34,952 nucleotides of DNA, from positions 1-34,952 of the forward strand of contig NZ_LQAQ01000075.1 of the NCBI RefSeq assembly GCF_001583495.1, in the 5' to 3' direction. The notes beneath the pieces are model-generated. The model was not told the origin of the DNA and did no database searches. It worked only from the letters and a program-made list of their open reading frames with translations. Positions 17,650 through 26,579 of this stretch are shown here, in pieces. This stretch comes from Flammeovirga sp. SJP92 (GTDB taxonomy: Bacteria; Bacteroidota; Bacteroidia; Cytophagales; Flammeovirgaceae). The first letter of the stretch is position 1, and every line of letters begins with the position of its first letter. Position numbers and translations under genes: made by a program.

Positions 17650-19227
17650 ATGAAAGTTCTACCATTTTTTACAGCCTTATTTTTAATTCCGTTTTTAATG
17701 AGTGCACAGGAGAAGAAGCCTAACATATTATATATTATGTCAGACGATCATACTTCTCAAGCCATTGGCGTTTATGGAAGCAGACTAAAGGAATTGAACC
17801 CAACACCAAATTTGGATAAACTAGCCAATGAAGGTGTTTTACTGACTAATACTTTTTGTACGAATTCAATTTGTACACCCTCAAGAGCTACAATTCTTAC
17901 AGGACAATATAGTCAGACCAACGGTGTGTTAGATTTGGAAGGACGTATTGCTTCAGATCAACAATATCTTCCAAAAGAAATAAAGAAACTAGGTTATCAA
18001 ACGGCAATTGTAGGAAAATGGCATTTGAAAGAGGAACCTGGCGCTTTTGATTATTACAAAGTTTTACCAGTTCAAGGAAAGTATTTTGATCCCGTTTTCA
18101 GAGAAAGAGGAGATAAGGCATGGCCTAAAAATACGGTGAAGTACAAAGGACACAGTTCTGATATTGTCACGAACATCAGTATTGAATGGTTAGACAAAGG
18201 ATGGAACAAAGAACAACCGTTTTTCTTAATGCACCACTTCAAAGCACCTCATGATTTCTTCGAGTTTGCTCCTCGCTATAAAGATTATTTAGAAGATGTT
18301 GAAATTCCTGAGCCTGCTAGTTTATATGATAATGGTAACAATGGATCAATTGCTACTTATGGTGAAAATGGAGAGCTGAGAAACTACATCGGTTCATCTA
18401 TCTCAAAGCGTAATAAGACAAGAGATATGGGTAGAGATTTAAAAATTGATCAATCATTGAGCGACAAAGAATATACGCACGCTTCTTACCAAGAGTATTT
18501 GAAACGCTATTTGAGATGTGTGAAAGGAGTGGATGATAACATCAAAAGATTATTAGATCACTTAGAGGAAATTGGAGAGTTGGATAATACTATTATTGTC
18601 TACACTTCAGACCAAGGTATGATGTTGGGTGAGCACGATTACCAAGACAAGAGATGGATGTATGAGGAATCAATGAGAATGCCTTTCATTGCTCATTTCC
18701 CTAAAAATTTCAAGAAAGGAATCAAGGTTGATGCTATTATTAATAATACAGATTTTGCTCCAACATTGATTGATTTAGCAGGTGGAAAAACACCAAAGTA
18801 CATGCATGGTGAGTCTTTCAAATCTATTTTGGAGACAGGGAAAGAACCAAAGAAATGGAGAAAAAGTACGTATTATCGTTATTGGATGCACATGGCACAC
18901 AAGCACGGTAATCCAGCACACTTTGGTGTAAGAACAAAAGATTACAAATTGATTTTCTTCTACTCTAGACATTTCGATCCAAACAAAAATCCTAATGTTT
19001 GGGGCGCAGATTATAACTTCGAAGGACCAATTGCTTGGGAATTCTACGATCTTTCAAAAGATCCTCATGAAATGAACAATGCTTACGATGATCCTCAATA
19101 TTCGAAAGTAATTGCTGACTTGAAAAAAGAGATTAAGAAGTTGAGAAAGAAATATAATGAAGAGGATGATAAGTATCCTAAAATTCAGAAAATCATTGAC
19201 GAACATTGGGACGATAAAGCATTATAA
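17650..19227 (+). CDS. Secreted S1-family sulfatase
   Basis: A 525-aa type I sulfatase that hydrolyses sulfate esters. A signal peptide covers residues 1-19 (FLIPFLMSA, then QEKKPN). Metal ligands D32-D33 lie in MSDDH. The formylglycine precursor cysteine is C75 in CTPSRATILTG, the exact C-x-P-x-R signature matured by an anaerobic or FGE-type enzyme encoded elsewhere. Other conserved elements are GKWHLKE, HHFKAPHDF, the second metal aspartate in TSDQGMMLGEH and the catalytic lysine region DKRWMYEESMRMPF. The context of two GH16 enzymes and a beta-helix protein suggests a sulfated algal galactan as substrate, which is inference. It ends at a strong terminator and is probably a single-gene unit. 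Confidence 0.95.
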   Translation: MKVLPFFTALFLIPFLMSAQEKKPNILYIMSDDHTSQAIGVYGSRLKELNPTPNLDKLANEGVLLTNTFCTNSICTPSRATILTGQYSQTNGVLDLEGRIASDQQYLPKEIKKLGYQTAIVGKWHLKEEPGAFDYYKVLPVQGKYFDPVFRERGDKAWPKNTVKYKGHSSDIVTNISIEWLDKGWNKEQPFFLMHHFKAPHDFFEFAPRYKDYLEDVEIPEPASLYDNGNNGSIATYGENGELRNYIGSSISKRNKTRDMGRDLKIDQSLSDKEYTHASYQEYLKRYLRCVKGVDDNIKRLLDHLEEIGELDNTIIVYTSDQGMMLGEHDYQDKRWMYEESMRMPFIAHFPKNFKKGIKVDAIINNTDFAPTLIDLAGGKTPKYMHGESFKSILETGKEPKKWRKSTYYRYWMHMAHKHGNPAHFGVRTKDYKLIFFYSRHFDPNKNPNVWGADYNFEGPIAWEFYDLSKDPHEMNNAYDDPQYSKVIADLKKEIKKLRKKYNEEDDKYPKIQKIIDEHWDDKAL

Positions 19228-19348
19228 TTCAACGGATAAAAGCCTGCAACCATAGAGTTGTAGTTGTTGAATGACGAAAGGAATTTATTCCCTGTAGTAG
19301 AATGCACCCAATACTTGAGTATGTAACATACTGTAAATGATAAATGAA

Positions 19349-19382
19349 ATTAGCTCCAAGATTCTTGGAGTTAATTTTTTTT
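19349..19382 (+). terminator. Intrinsic terminator of the sulfatase gene
   Basis: ATTAGCTCCAAG pairs with CTTGGAGTTAAT (12 bp with one G-U) around a 3-base loop, followed by eight T. It lies between convergent genes and may also help stop the esterase transcript on the minus strand. Confidence 0.9.
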
Positions 19383-19389
19383 GTATTAC

Positions 19390-21051
19390 TTATTGAATAT
19401 CTGTTAATTCTTTCTTGTCAAAATAACGATTCTCATAATAATTTTTCTGACAATACTTGAAATATTTCTCGTATTCATCAAATGAAATATTCTGTTCTTT
19501 TACTGTTTTGATAATGGTGTAGTTGAATTCCAATTTGAACTCAGGCCATTTTTTCTTCGCTTTTTCAATGAATTCAATGAACTCATTCGTCTTGCTCAAT
19601 TTGCTGACAAAGAAGTCTTTATACTGATGATTAAGGTTGGCATAGAAGATAAATTTGTCATTTTGATCATTACTTTCCAACATTTGATACAGGTATTTCA
19701 ACGCTCTATCATCTTGATCATATTCTTCTGAATAATAGAATAACAATTGAAGCTGAAATACTTTTGATTGCTCTATTTCATCTAACAATTTATTGAAGAC
19801 CAAGGTGTTTTTTTGATCTCTTGCTTGATTTAATAAATAACTTACATCAAACCCAATTGGAGTATTAATTCCATATTTGTTTGAAATTGTAGTACTATAT
19901 GCATCTTCAAATTGCTTATAACTGAAGGCATCATTATACGTTTGAGCAATCAATGCATCATAGTTTTTAAAATCTCTGAATATAAATTTCACTGCATCCA
20001 ATAAACTTGAATAAGGCAATGCAATGTGATCAGCGTTGTATTTTTTGGCTACAATATTTCCACTCTGCGTGATTTCCGCAAGGTATGGTCCAAAAACATT
20101 AAACTCATTATCTTTACTTCCATAGCCTAAGAAATAATCCTTTTCTGCTTTTTTGTTTTTGTAGAAGTTTTGCTGAAAATAGTTTTCAAAATCATTGACA
20201 GAAAGTGCAATGATACCGTCAAAGACCTCATTGTCTTTCAAATACACGTTGGTCACAAAGTGAGCGGCGTCAGAGTGGCCTATAAGGGTGTTATGGTTTG
20301 ACACCGAGTAGTTTTTATTGATAAATGGAACAATTTCTTCCTTGATGATCTTATAAAACTTTTCGCCTTCTGCCGTAAATTGATCTATAGATGATTGTTT
20401 ATGGCTTCCCCAGTTAGGGCGAAGGTCTCTCGATCGGTCAACATTGTCAATACCCACAACAATACATTCAGGTATAATATTACTGTTTTGATCTGCATTG
20501 GCTTGAAGAATGGAAACGGTAGATATTGATAAATCAAACAAAGCTTCACCGTCTAAAATATAGATTACAGGATATTTTTTTGACGCATCATATTTCTTGG
20601 GAAGAAATATTCTCAATGGCCTTTCTTCATCTGGATAGTATTTTGATGTAATGTATTCAACATCATATTTAAGGGCAAATTTCCCATTGGTCATCTTCTC
20701 ATCAGACCATCTTTCTATTTCATAATGAAGTTGCTTTGAATACTTAGTAACGGTAATATTACTATACATATCAATATCTTCTACAAAACCTTCAGAATCC
20801 CAGTTGCCCCTTGTGAATTTAAAGGTTGCAGGGTAGGAAAGCTCAAGCTGTATTTCTCTTTTATGATCAGAAACCTTTACCATTTTGATTTTTTTAGGAT
20901 CCCATTTACCTAGGTTTTTTTGATCTCCAGTGATATATACCTCGTCTGTAGCGTTGGGTACAGTCACAGTAATTGACGTGATAGATTGTCCCAATACCCA
21001 AAAAGGCATAAAGAGAGTAATTGTAAGTAAAATAATTTTTTTCATTTTCAT
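19390..21051 (-). CDS. Exported esterase-family protein with CBM20-like N-terminal domain
   Basis: About 553 aa from the ATG at 21051. An upstream ATG at 21144 would add 31 residues before the signal peptide MKMKKIILLTITLFMPFWVL, so I prefer the shorter form. After cleavage (near LGQS) residues about 24-115 resemble a CBM20-type carbohydrate-binding domain (VTVPNATDEVYITGDQKNLG, then W and P typical of the fold). The esterase D / enterochelin-esterase-like alpha/beta hydrolase domain follows (about 140-370): RPLRIFLPKKY, YPVIYILDGEALF, nucleophile serine (about S260) in LIGHSDAAHF, aspartate in GSKDNE and histidine in NADHIALP. The C-terminal 180 residues are helical, TPR-like and unassigned. 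The family hydrolyses acyl esters, including sugar esters. The substrate is unknown. Confidence 0.8.
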   Translation of the reverse strand: MKMKKIILLTITLFMPFWVLGQSITSITVTVPNATDEVYITGDQKNLGKWDPKKIKMVKVSDHKREIQLELSYPATFKFTRGNWDSEGFVEDIDMYSNITVTKYSKQLHYEIERWSDEKMTNGKFALKYDVEYITSKYYPDEERPLRIFLPKKYDASKKYPVIYILDGEALFDLSISTVSILQANADQNSNIIPECIVVGIDNVDRSRDLRPNWGSHKQSSIDQFTAEGEKFYKIIKEEIVPFINKNYSVSNHNTLIGHSDAAHFVTNVYLKDNEVFDGIIALSVNDFENYFQQNFYKNKKAEKDYFLGYGSKDNEFNVFGPYLAEITQSGNIVAKKYNADHIALPYSSLLDAVKFIFRDFKNYDALIAQTYNDAFSYKQFEDAYSTTISNKYGINTPIGFDVSYLLNQARDQKNTLVFNKLLDEIEQSKVFQLQLLFYYSEEYDQDDRALKYLYQMLESNDQNDKFIFYANLNHQYKDFFVSKLSKTNEFIEFIEKAKKKWPEFKLEFNYTIIKTVKEQNISFDEYEKYFKYCQKNYYENRYFDKKELTDIQ

Positions 21052-21752
21052 GGATTTAATGAAGTTGTAAAAATAGTTTAGTATTACATTTAATAAATTG
21101 AAGTACGAAAGGACATAATTAATAGGTATAGTTAATCCTTTCATTTATATGAATAGATGCATTAAATAAATGGGTTTATAAGTATATTCCAAACAGTGTT
21201 AAGGGATATTACGATTTAAATCAGTTGAAGTACAAACTCAAAAATAAATTATAGTTAATTCTAATTTATTTTTTGTGAGTACAACGCTAAAAAACGTATT
21301 AATAGTGGTTCTATTAAAGGTTTTTTGAAGGCAGTAATCGCAAAACAATAAATAGAATTAGCACATTGTAAACTAAGTTTTTGTTATTTGTAGTATTTAG
21401 AAATCAGGAGATTTCTGATGATCTGAAGGACACGAATGATGCTAACATTTAACATTCGCACCATTGAGTTTTCTACCATTATAGTTTGGTAGTACTCCCC
21501 CTGGCATTGAAGGTAAAAGCGTTAAGAACTTCATGAATTGAGCCGTTAAAAATGATTTTCTTATTTGAGCAAAGCGAGTTTAAAATCATTTAGGCAAGTG
21601 GAATGAAATTTAGCTTTTGACTTCTAAGCCTAGATTTTTTGCTTCGTTTTTCATCAATGGAAAAATGTAGAAGAAGGAAGCTTGAAAGTAGAACCTTCAA
21701 AGCTTGTAGAAATGTTGAGTAAAAGTTGACGATAATTAAGTTGATAATGTTA
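21052..21752. other. Long intergenic region between esterase and regulator
   Basis: About 700 bases without a supported gene. It holds the esterase promoter region, a TTCAAAAAACC-like block on the minus strand (21319-21329) similar to elements before neighbouring enzyme genes, a 10-bp inverted repeat AAATGATTTT/AAAATCATTT (21550-21559 and 21582-21591), and copy B of the diverged repeat (21554-21690). The regulator gene upstream ends here without a convincing terminator. Confidence 0.55.
21554..21690 (-). repeat. Diverged intergenic repeat, copy B
   Basis: The reverse complement aligns with 3737-3870 over its full length. On this strand it contains a very short frame (MKNEAKNLGLEVKS, then stop) that copy A disrupts, so it is probably not coding. 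One end overlaps the inverted repeat at 21550-21591. Confidence 0.65.
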
Positions 21753-23270
21753 TCAAAGAGAGGAAATATAAGTAAACAAATTATCATCTCGGTGTAATCC
21801 CAATTTCTTTCTTAATCTATACCTGCCTTTATTGACAGAATCAGTTGAAATACCTAAAAGCTGACCAATTTCTTTACTGGAAAAATTGAGTTTAATCAAA
21901 GCACAAAGCTTCAGATCATTACGAGTAAGGTTGTCATGGATTGCATTCAGTGTGTCATAAAATGCGCTATTGACCTGAATAAAACGGGCTTCAAATTCCT
22001 CCCATGTTTTGGCAGTATTGAGATTGATAGTTTTATTGATGCGTTCCACAGAAGCATCACTTTTCTGTTGCTTTACATCTTCCAAACCCTGTTTAATTTC
22101 CTGCAGCAGTTTATCTTTTTCTATTAATTGTAATGAAGTGACGGTCAATTCCTTTTTCTTAATATCAATCTCAGCTTTTGACCTTTCTTTTAAAAGTTGT
22201 TGTTTGGATTGGTGTTTTACTTTTAATAATGAAATAATAAATGTTGCCGATAAAACGGTGATGCATAAAAGTGAGACTAAATAAATCAATCGCTGATTTA
22301 ATTTTTCTTGTTGAATTTTCAATACCTTTAATTCTTGTTCCTTTCTGTATTCTTTATTTTCTTCAATGGACTTTCTGTAAGAATCCTTGATTTCAAATAG
22401 CTTTTTATTCCTGGCACTTTGACTGCCGAACAGACGGTCTCCCAATTCCTTTGAAGCTGTCATTTCTTGATACGCTTTTTTATAATTTCCCAGTTGACTA
22501 TTCAATTGAGAAACCTTTTTCAATAATTCAACTCTTAACCCCAACCTCCTTTTATGGTCTTCAATCGTTTTCAAGCTCTTATAATAATAATCAAGTGCTT
22601 TGTTGATTTCTCCTTTTCCAGTATACAGATCACCCCACATCGAATAGAGAATTGCGGCGTAAGAATGTTGCCCTGAAAATTGCTTTGAAATATCCTGTAA
22701 AATTTGCTCCGATTGTTCAAAATTTCCAGTTAATGTATGTAGATGAGCCTCTTCAGATAACACATAAAAGCGTTCTTCAAAAGGTCTTTGAAGAGAGTCC
22801 AGTAGATAGCGGGATACTTTAAGGTAATCTTTTGCTTTTTGGTAATTCCGGTTCATTCTATAAGTGTGTCCCGCTGTATAATACGTTTTCTGCTTGCCCA
22901 GTGGATCATTGAATATACCCGATATTTCAGCATAATAGAACATGGAATCCACACTATTCATAGCGTTAAGACTATCATAAAAAATAGAATAAAGCAAAGT
23001 TAACCTCTTATAGGCTTGGTATTTTATCTTTGTATTTTTGGCTTCATCTGCACTGCTCATCAATGACCATATTTTATCATAAGCCTCAGGGTAATAAGCA
23101 GTCCCAATCAATTGATCTACGGCTTTTAATTCGACCTTCGAGTACTCTTTTAAAGAATCATTTCCAAAAGAGGCAGAAGGTAGTGCTAAAGTAAAAAATA
23201 GAATTCTAAAATATACGCTCCAGCAATCTCTCATCACATTCATTTCATCAATTATATAAAAAAAGGACAA
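21753..23270 (-). CDS. TPR regulator with membrane segment and LuxR-type helix-turn-helix
   Basis: Up to 505 aa; starts at M10 or M13 would give a cleaner signal peptide (VYFRILFFTLALPSASFG). Residues about 45-290 form tetratricopeptide-like repeats, for example MNRNYQKAKDYLKVSRYLLD and GEINKALDYYYKSLKTIED, and are predicted to be periplasmic. A coiled coil leads to one transmembrane segment (327-349, LIYLVSLLCITVLSATFIISL). A cytoplasmic coiled coil (350-405) and a C-terminal LuxR/GerE-type DNA-binding domain (about 445-500) follow: LTRNDLKLCALIKLNFSSKE, then IGQLLGISTDSVNKGRYRLR. This is a one-protein transmembrane regulator. It is divergent from the first GH16 gene and sits in the middle of the polysaccharide locus, so it probably senses a sugar or envelope signal and controls these genes (inference). 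Confidence 0.85.
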   Translation of the reverse strand: MSFFYIIDEMNVMRDCWSVYFRILFFTLALPSASFGNDSLKEYSKVELKAVDQLIGTAYYPEAYDKIWSLMSSADEAKNTKIKYQAYKRLTLLYSIFYDSLNAMNSVDSMFYYAEISGIFNDPLGKQKTYYTAGHTYRMNRNYQKAKDYLKVSRYLLDSLQRPFEERFYVLSEEAHLHTLTGNFEQSEQILQDISKQFSGQHSYAAILYSMWGDLYTGKGEINKALDYYYKSLKTIEDHKRRLGLRVELLKKVSQLNSQLGNYKKAYQEMTASKELGDRLFGSQSARNKKLFEIKDSYRKSIEENKEYRKEQELKVLKIQQEKLNQRLIYLVSLLCITVLSATFIISLLKVKHQSKQQLLKERSKAEIDIKKKELTVTSLQLIEKDKLLQEIKQGLEDVKQQKSDASVERINKTINLNTAKTWEEFEARFIQVNSAFYDTLNAIHDNLTRNDLKLCALIKLNFSSKEIGQLLGISTDSVNKGRYRLRKKLGLHRDDNLFTYISSL

Positions 23271-23617
23271 GACAGAAGCACTGGTTCATTTTAGAAATCA
23301 TTTTGACTTAGAACTTACTGCTAAGGCAGTTGATGTAAAGTATAATCAAAATAACTGCTTAAGTATCCTATTGTAAAATAGGATTTAGAAAGAAAGTCAA
23401 AGTCCCAATTACTTCTGCTCTTGTACGTTTATAAAGCTACAATAAAGAAACAGGAAAAGCTTTTTAAATAATGCAGGTACAGGGTGGATTTTTCAAGAAA
23501 ATAAAGGGGTAAAATTTAGATGGTAAACTATAACGTAAGATTGGTGAATTTCTTCCGGAAATCTCGGACCAAAAAGTATTAATTGAGTCTGAAATGAATG
23601 ATATCAAATATTCGATT
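23271..23617. other. Divergent control region between regulator and first GH16 gene
   Basis: 347 bases without a gene. It contains a perfect 7-bp inverted repeat ATCCTAT/ATAGGAT with a 6-base spacer (around 23367-23386), the block TTTTTCAAGAAAATAAAGGGG (23489-23509), and TTCCGGAA nearer the GH16 start. It should hold both divergent promoters, but I cannot place a clean TAnnTTTG box. Confidence 0.5.
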
Positions 23618-25060
23618 ATGAAATCTAAAAAAATGTACTTTTTGTGGATGGGGCTTTGCCTGATTTTTTCGTATTCCACGTATGCTCAACCTGAGTTTGT
23701 AAAAGGAAATGATCCAAAACCTCTGGGGACCTCATGGGAAATGAGAACAGATGTTTCAGATGAATTTGAAGGGGAAACCTTGGATTTAGCAAAATGGAAA
23801 AATACAGATCCAAAGCGTTGGATTGGCAGAGCACCGGGACTTTTTAAAGAAAATACCGTAAGCATAAACAATGGCAATATGTGTATCACCAATTATCTTC
23901 TGGAAAAAGAAGAAGTGGTCAACGGGCAAACTTTTACGCATGGATGTGGACATGTTATTTCTCAAAATAGTGTGAAAGTAGGGGAATATATTGAGTGTAG
24001 AATGAAGGCCAACAAGACGTTTTTATCGTCTACTTTTTGGTTAATCAACTATAGAAACGAACAAGAAGGATGTGATAGAAGAGTAACAGAGCTTGATATT
24101 CAGGAATGTGTAGGGCAACTGACGGATCCAAAATCTTGGAATGATAACTTTGATCAGTCCATGCATTCCAATACACATAGTAGAAATGTAACTTGTGATA
24201 CTCCAACAGGTTCTATCGGCAACAATGTAGAGCTGTCTTCCGGAAAAGTATATGATGATTTTCATGTGTATGGAGCATGGTGGAAAAGTGAAAATGAAAT
24301 TCTATTTTTCCTTGATGGAATTTATCAATATACAGTAACTCCTGCTGCACCATTCTCTATTGATTTATACATTAAGTTAGTGACAGAAACATACGATTGG
24401 AATCCTACTCCTGAGGATGGTGGCATGACGGGGAACTGGGAAGACAGAACGACCCGATACGATTGGGTGAGAACATGGAAACTATCAAATAAAAATGTAG
24501 AAGAAACAGTAGGGTTCAATGAAGCGCCAAACAATGTTCCTCCTGCAAAATCTTTTGCTTTTAAAATTGATTATGTAGCCAATGAAAAAAGGGATGTTGT
24601 GGTTGAATTATGGTCGGCAGGTAAAGTCCTTCAAAAAGCAAGTAAAACAGTTGAAAAAGGGTTTGGAACAACTTCTATTACATTGGAATTGGATGAAATG
24701 TTGCCTCCAGGAAATAATTACACATGGAAAGTAAACCTTCGTCCTGTGGGGGAGGAAACAAACATTTATGATGAAGTAATTGAAAATGTAATCATTACTT
24801 CAGGGCCTGTTTTATCGATTGATGGTTCAGAAGGGGTGAAGGTAGCCGTTTTCCCTAATCCTGCTGAAAATACGGTGACAGTTGAGGTGCCAAAAGGAAA
24901 GTATGAGGTAGATATTTACAATGTAAAAGGGCAGAAAGTTGTTCATAAAACTATTAAAAATAAATCTAAGATAGATGTTTCTACTTTAAAATCAGGAGCA
25001 TATATCCTAAAGATTCAATCTACTCAAATGTCACATTCTTTCAATTTTATCAAGAAATAA
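23618..25060 (+). CDS. GH16 endo-galactanase (agarase/carrageenase/porphyranase type) with T9SS signal
   Basis: 480 aa from the ATG at 23618, which begins a normal signal peptide (FLWMGLCLIFSYSTYAQ). An ATG at 23594 would add eight residues. The GH16 jelly-roll covers about residues 35-292. The catalytic motif is ELDIQE, with nucleophile E158, D160 and acid/base E163. Flanking features are SDEFEGETLDLAKW, STFWLIN, HVYGAWWKSENEILFFLDG and the closing YDWVRTWKL. A beta-sandwich domain (about 305-397, containing NLRPVG) follows, then a T9SS sorting domain (about 405-480: VAVFPNPAENTVTVEV ... SGAYILKI). The family cleaves beta-1,3/1,4-linked galactans or glucans. The neighbouring sulfatase favours agar, porphyran or carrageenan, but the subfamily cannot be fixed by eye. 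Confidence 0.9.
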   Translation: MKSKKMYFLWMGLCLIFSYSTYAQPEFVKGNDPKPLGTSWEMRTDVSDEFEGETLDLAKWKNTDPKRWIGRAPGLFKENTVSINNGNMCITNYLLEKEEVVNGQTFTHGCGHVISQNSVKVGEYIECRMKANKTFLSSTFWLINYRNEQEGCDRRVTELDIQECVGQLTDPKSWNDNFDQSMHSNTHSRNVTCDTPTGSIGNNVELSSGKVYDDFHVYGAWWKSENEILFFLDGIYQYTVTPAAPFSIDLYIKLVTETYDWNPTPEDGGMTGNWEDRTTRYDWVRTWKLSNKNVEETVGFNEAPNNVPPAKSFAFKIDYVANEKRDVVVELWSAGKVLQKASKTVEKGFGTTSITLELDEMLPPGNNYTWKVNLRPVGEETNIYDEVIENVIITSGPVLSIDGSEGVKVAVFPNPAENTVTVEVPKGKYEVDIYNVKGQKVVHKTIKNKSKIDVSTLKSGAYILKIQSTQMSHSFNFIKK

Positions 25061-25081
25061 AAAAGTAAATTCATTGATAGC

Positions 25082-25121
25082 ATCCCACTCACTGAGTATT
25101 AAAAGTGAGTGGGATTTTTTG
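25082..25121 (+). terminator. Intrinsic terminator of the first GH16 gene
   Basis: ATCCCACTCACT (25082-25093) pairs perfectly with AGTGAGTGGGAT (25104-25115) around a 10-base loop, followed by TTTTT. It starts 21 bases after the stop codon. Confidence 0.93.
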
Positions 25122-25429
25122 TTTTCAAACTGCTGTATTAGGGGGCTTTTATCTCCTATTCAAGGGGATAGCCCTTTTCTCCCTTTATTCTTATAAATTG
25201 ATTTTTCAAAAAAGTAAACCCTGCAACTAGTTTTAATTCAACAACACAACACCCGATGCTCTTTGGAGTGATAGGTGATTTTTAAAGGACCAAGCAAAAG
25301 TAATAAGCTATTCCGTGTACTGTAATGAATGCTATTTCATAAGTTATTGAAACCTTGTGGTGCATGGTATTCTGCCTATTGTTGATGTTCAGGTACTCGA
25401 TGATTAAAATGAAATGAAACTTTTTTGAA
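25122..25429. other. Upstream region of the lipoprotein GH16 gene
   Basis: About 308 bases without a gene; the whole gap is 25061-25429. It contains a bulged hairpin (25143-25174: GGGCT and ATCTCC pair with GGGGAT and AGCCC, loop TATTCAA) followed by TTTTCTCCCTTT, and the block TTTTTCAAAAAAGTAAACCC (25202-25221). The hairpin could be a second terminator or a regulatory site. Confidence 0.5.
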
Positions 25430-26521
25430 ATGAAGAATTACAAACTAAACGTATTACACTTACTGATTGTAGCAACATTGCTGTTGCTGGGGTCATGTAA
25501 TGAAAATGAGATTCTGGATGAAGTAACCGATCCAGATACTGAACTTGAAGACAAAGAACCAGAAGAAGAGGAGGAAGAACCTGAAGAGGAAGAAAATCCT
25601 CAACCTGATGCCAGTCATCCGTTCTTTTTAGAAGGACAAGATCCTAAACCTTCAAACATGAAATGGGTAAAAGTGGATGCCTTGACTGATGAATTTGAAA
25701 ATGGTGCTATCGATCTTGAAAAATGGAATGAAAGTCCTGAGTTTTTATGGGAAAATGCGAATGGATCTTTTTCAGATAGAGGTTGGTACGGCTCTACTCG
25801 TTGCCTTTTTTCTGAAGAAAATGTGAGTATTGTGGAAGGAGAATTGCGTATTGAAGCCAAAATGTATGATACACCACAGTACAGCCCTAAAGACGATCAA
25901 AGCAAGCCGGCGGTAAGATGGTTTGGTGGTGCTTATGTGTCTTCCAAAACAATGGGCAAACCCGGTTATTATTTTGAAGCTGAAATGCAATCCAGTTCTA
26001 CTGTGATGTCTTCTGCTTTTTGGCTGAAAACACCTCCAGTACCTTGTAGTACCACAACAGATGGGGAAAATCTTGAACTGGATATTCAAGAATGTGTGGG
26101 CCGTTTCTTAGGATCACAAACAGACGATTGGACCAATGATGATTGGGCTGTGAATTCTAAATGGGATCAGATTTTCCATTTTAATACACACCGTCATGCT
26201 ACAAACTGTACTTACAGTGGTTCTAGACAGAGCAAAGGAGGCCATATCAATTTTGAAAAATACAACCGTGAAGAGTACCACGTTTATGCGGCTTGGTGGC
26301 ACGAAGGTGGCAATCAAGTGGACTTTTTCATTGATGGTACGTTGGTGAAATCCGTTACACCTCCTGTACCCTTTACATCAGATCAACGACTTATCATGTC
26401 AAGTAATTTTTATGATTGGGTAAAAGAAGATGGAAAAGATGAAATGGGCTTCAATGATTCAAAATTAGATCGAAGTACCAAATTCAAATGGGTAAGAACG
26501 TGGAAGTTGGAAGCAGAATAA
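25430..26521 (+). CDS. GH16 surface lipoprotein (agarase/carrageenase type)
   Basis: 363 aa. The type II signal peptide ends in a lipobox LLGSC with the lipidated cysteine C23, so it is an outer-membrane lipoprotein and probably surface exposed. Residues about 24-60 form a very acidic linker with runs of glutamate (DKEPEEEEEEPEEEENPQ). The GH16 catalytic domain covers about 65-362. Its active-site motif is ELDIQE, with nucleophile E216, D218 and acid/base E221, and it contains LTDEFENGAIDLEKW, SAFWLK, HVYAAWWHEGGNQVDFFIDG and closing FKWVRTWKL. It is a paralogue of the upstream GH16 enzyme (same ELDIQECVG block and similar entry segment DPKP) but lacks the extra sandwich and the T9SS domain. 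One enzyme is thus secreted by T9SS and the other anchored by lipid, a common division of labour for polysaccharide capture. Confidence 0.9.
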   Translation: MKNYKLNVLHLLIVATLLLLGSCNENEILDEVTDPDTELEDKEPEEEEEEPEEEENPQPDASHPFFLEGQDPKPSNMKWVKVDALTDEFENGAIDLEKWNESPEFLWENANGSFSDRGWYGSTRCLFSEENVSIVEGELRIEAKMYDTPQYSPKDDQSKPAVRWFGGAYVSSKTMGKPGYYFEAEMQSSSTVMSSAFWLKTPPVPCSTTTDGENLELDIQECVGRFLGSQTDDWTNDDWAVNSKWDQIFHFNTHRHATNCTYSGSRQSKGGHINFEKYNREEYHVYAAWWHEGGNQVDFFIDGTLVKSVTPPVPFTSDQRLIMSSNFYDWVKEDGKDEMGFNDSKLDRSTKFKWVRTWKLEAE

Positions 26522-26551
26522 GGCCACTATGTGTTAACTGCAAATTCTCAG

Positions 26552-26579
26552 AAGCCCACAGTTTAAATCGTGGGCTTTT
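26552..26579 (+). terminator. Intrinsic terminator of the lipoprotein GH16 gene
   Basis: AAGCCCAC (26552-26559) pairs with GTGGGCTT (26570-26577) around a 10-base loop, followed by a short TT. It starts about 30 bases after the stop codon. Confidence 0.78.

Noticed and set aside
21590-21787. A 65-aa minus-strand frame with hydrophobic start
   Set aside because: It overlaps the end of the regulator gene and runs through the diverged repeat. Its hydrophobic appearance comes from AT-rich DNA, and copy A of the repeat does not keep the frame.
25540-25605. GAA/GAG-rich simple repeat
   Set aside because: It encodes the acidic linker after the lipoprotein cysteine and is explained by the protein.
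25772-26089. A 105-aa minus-strand frame
   Set aside because: It is fully antisense to the GH16 lipoprotein, whose catalytic motif lies in this stretch.
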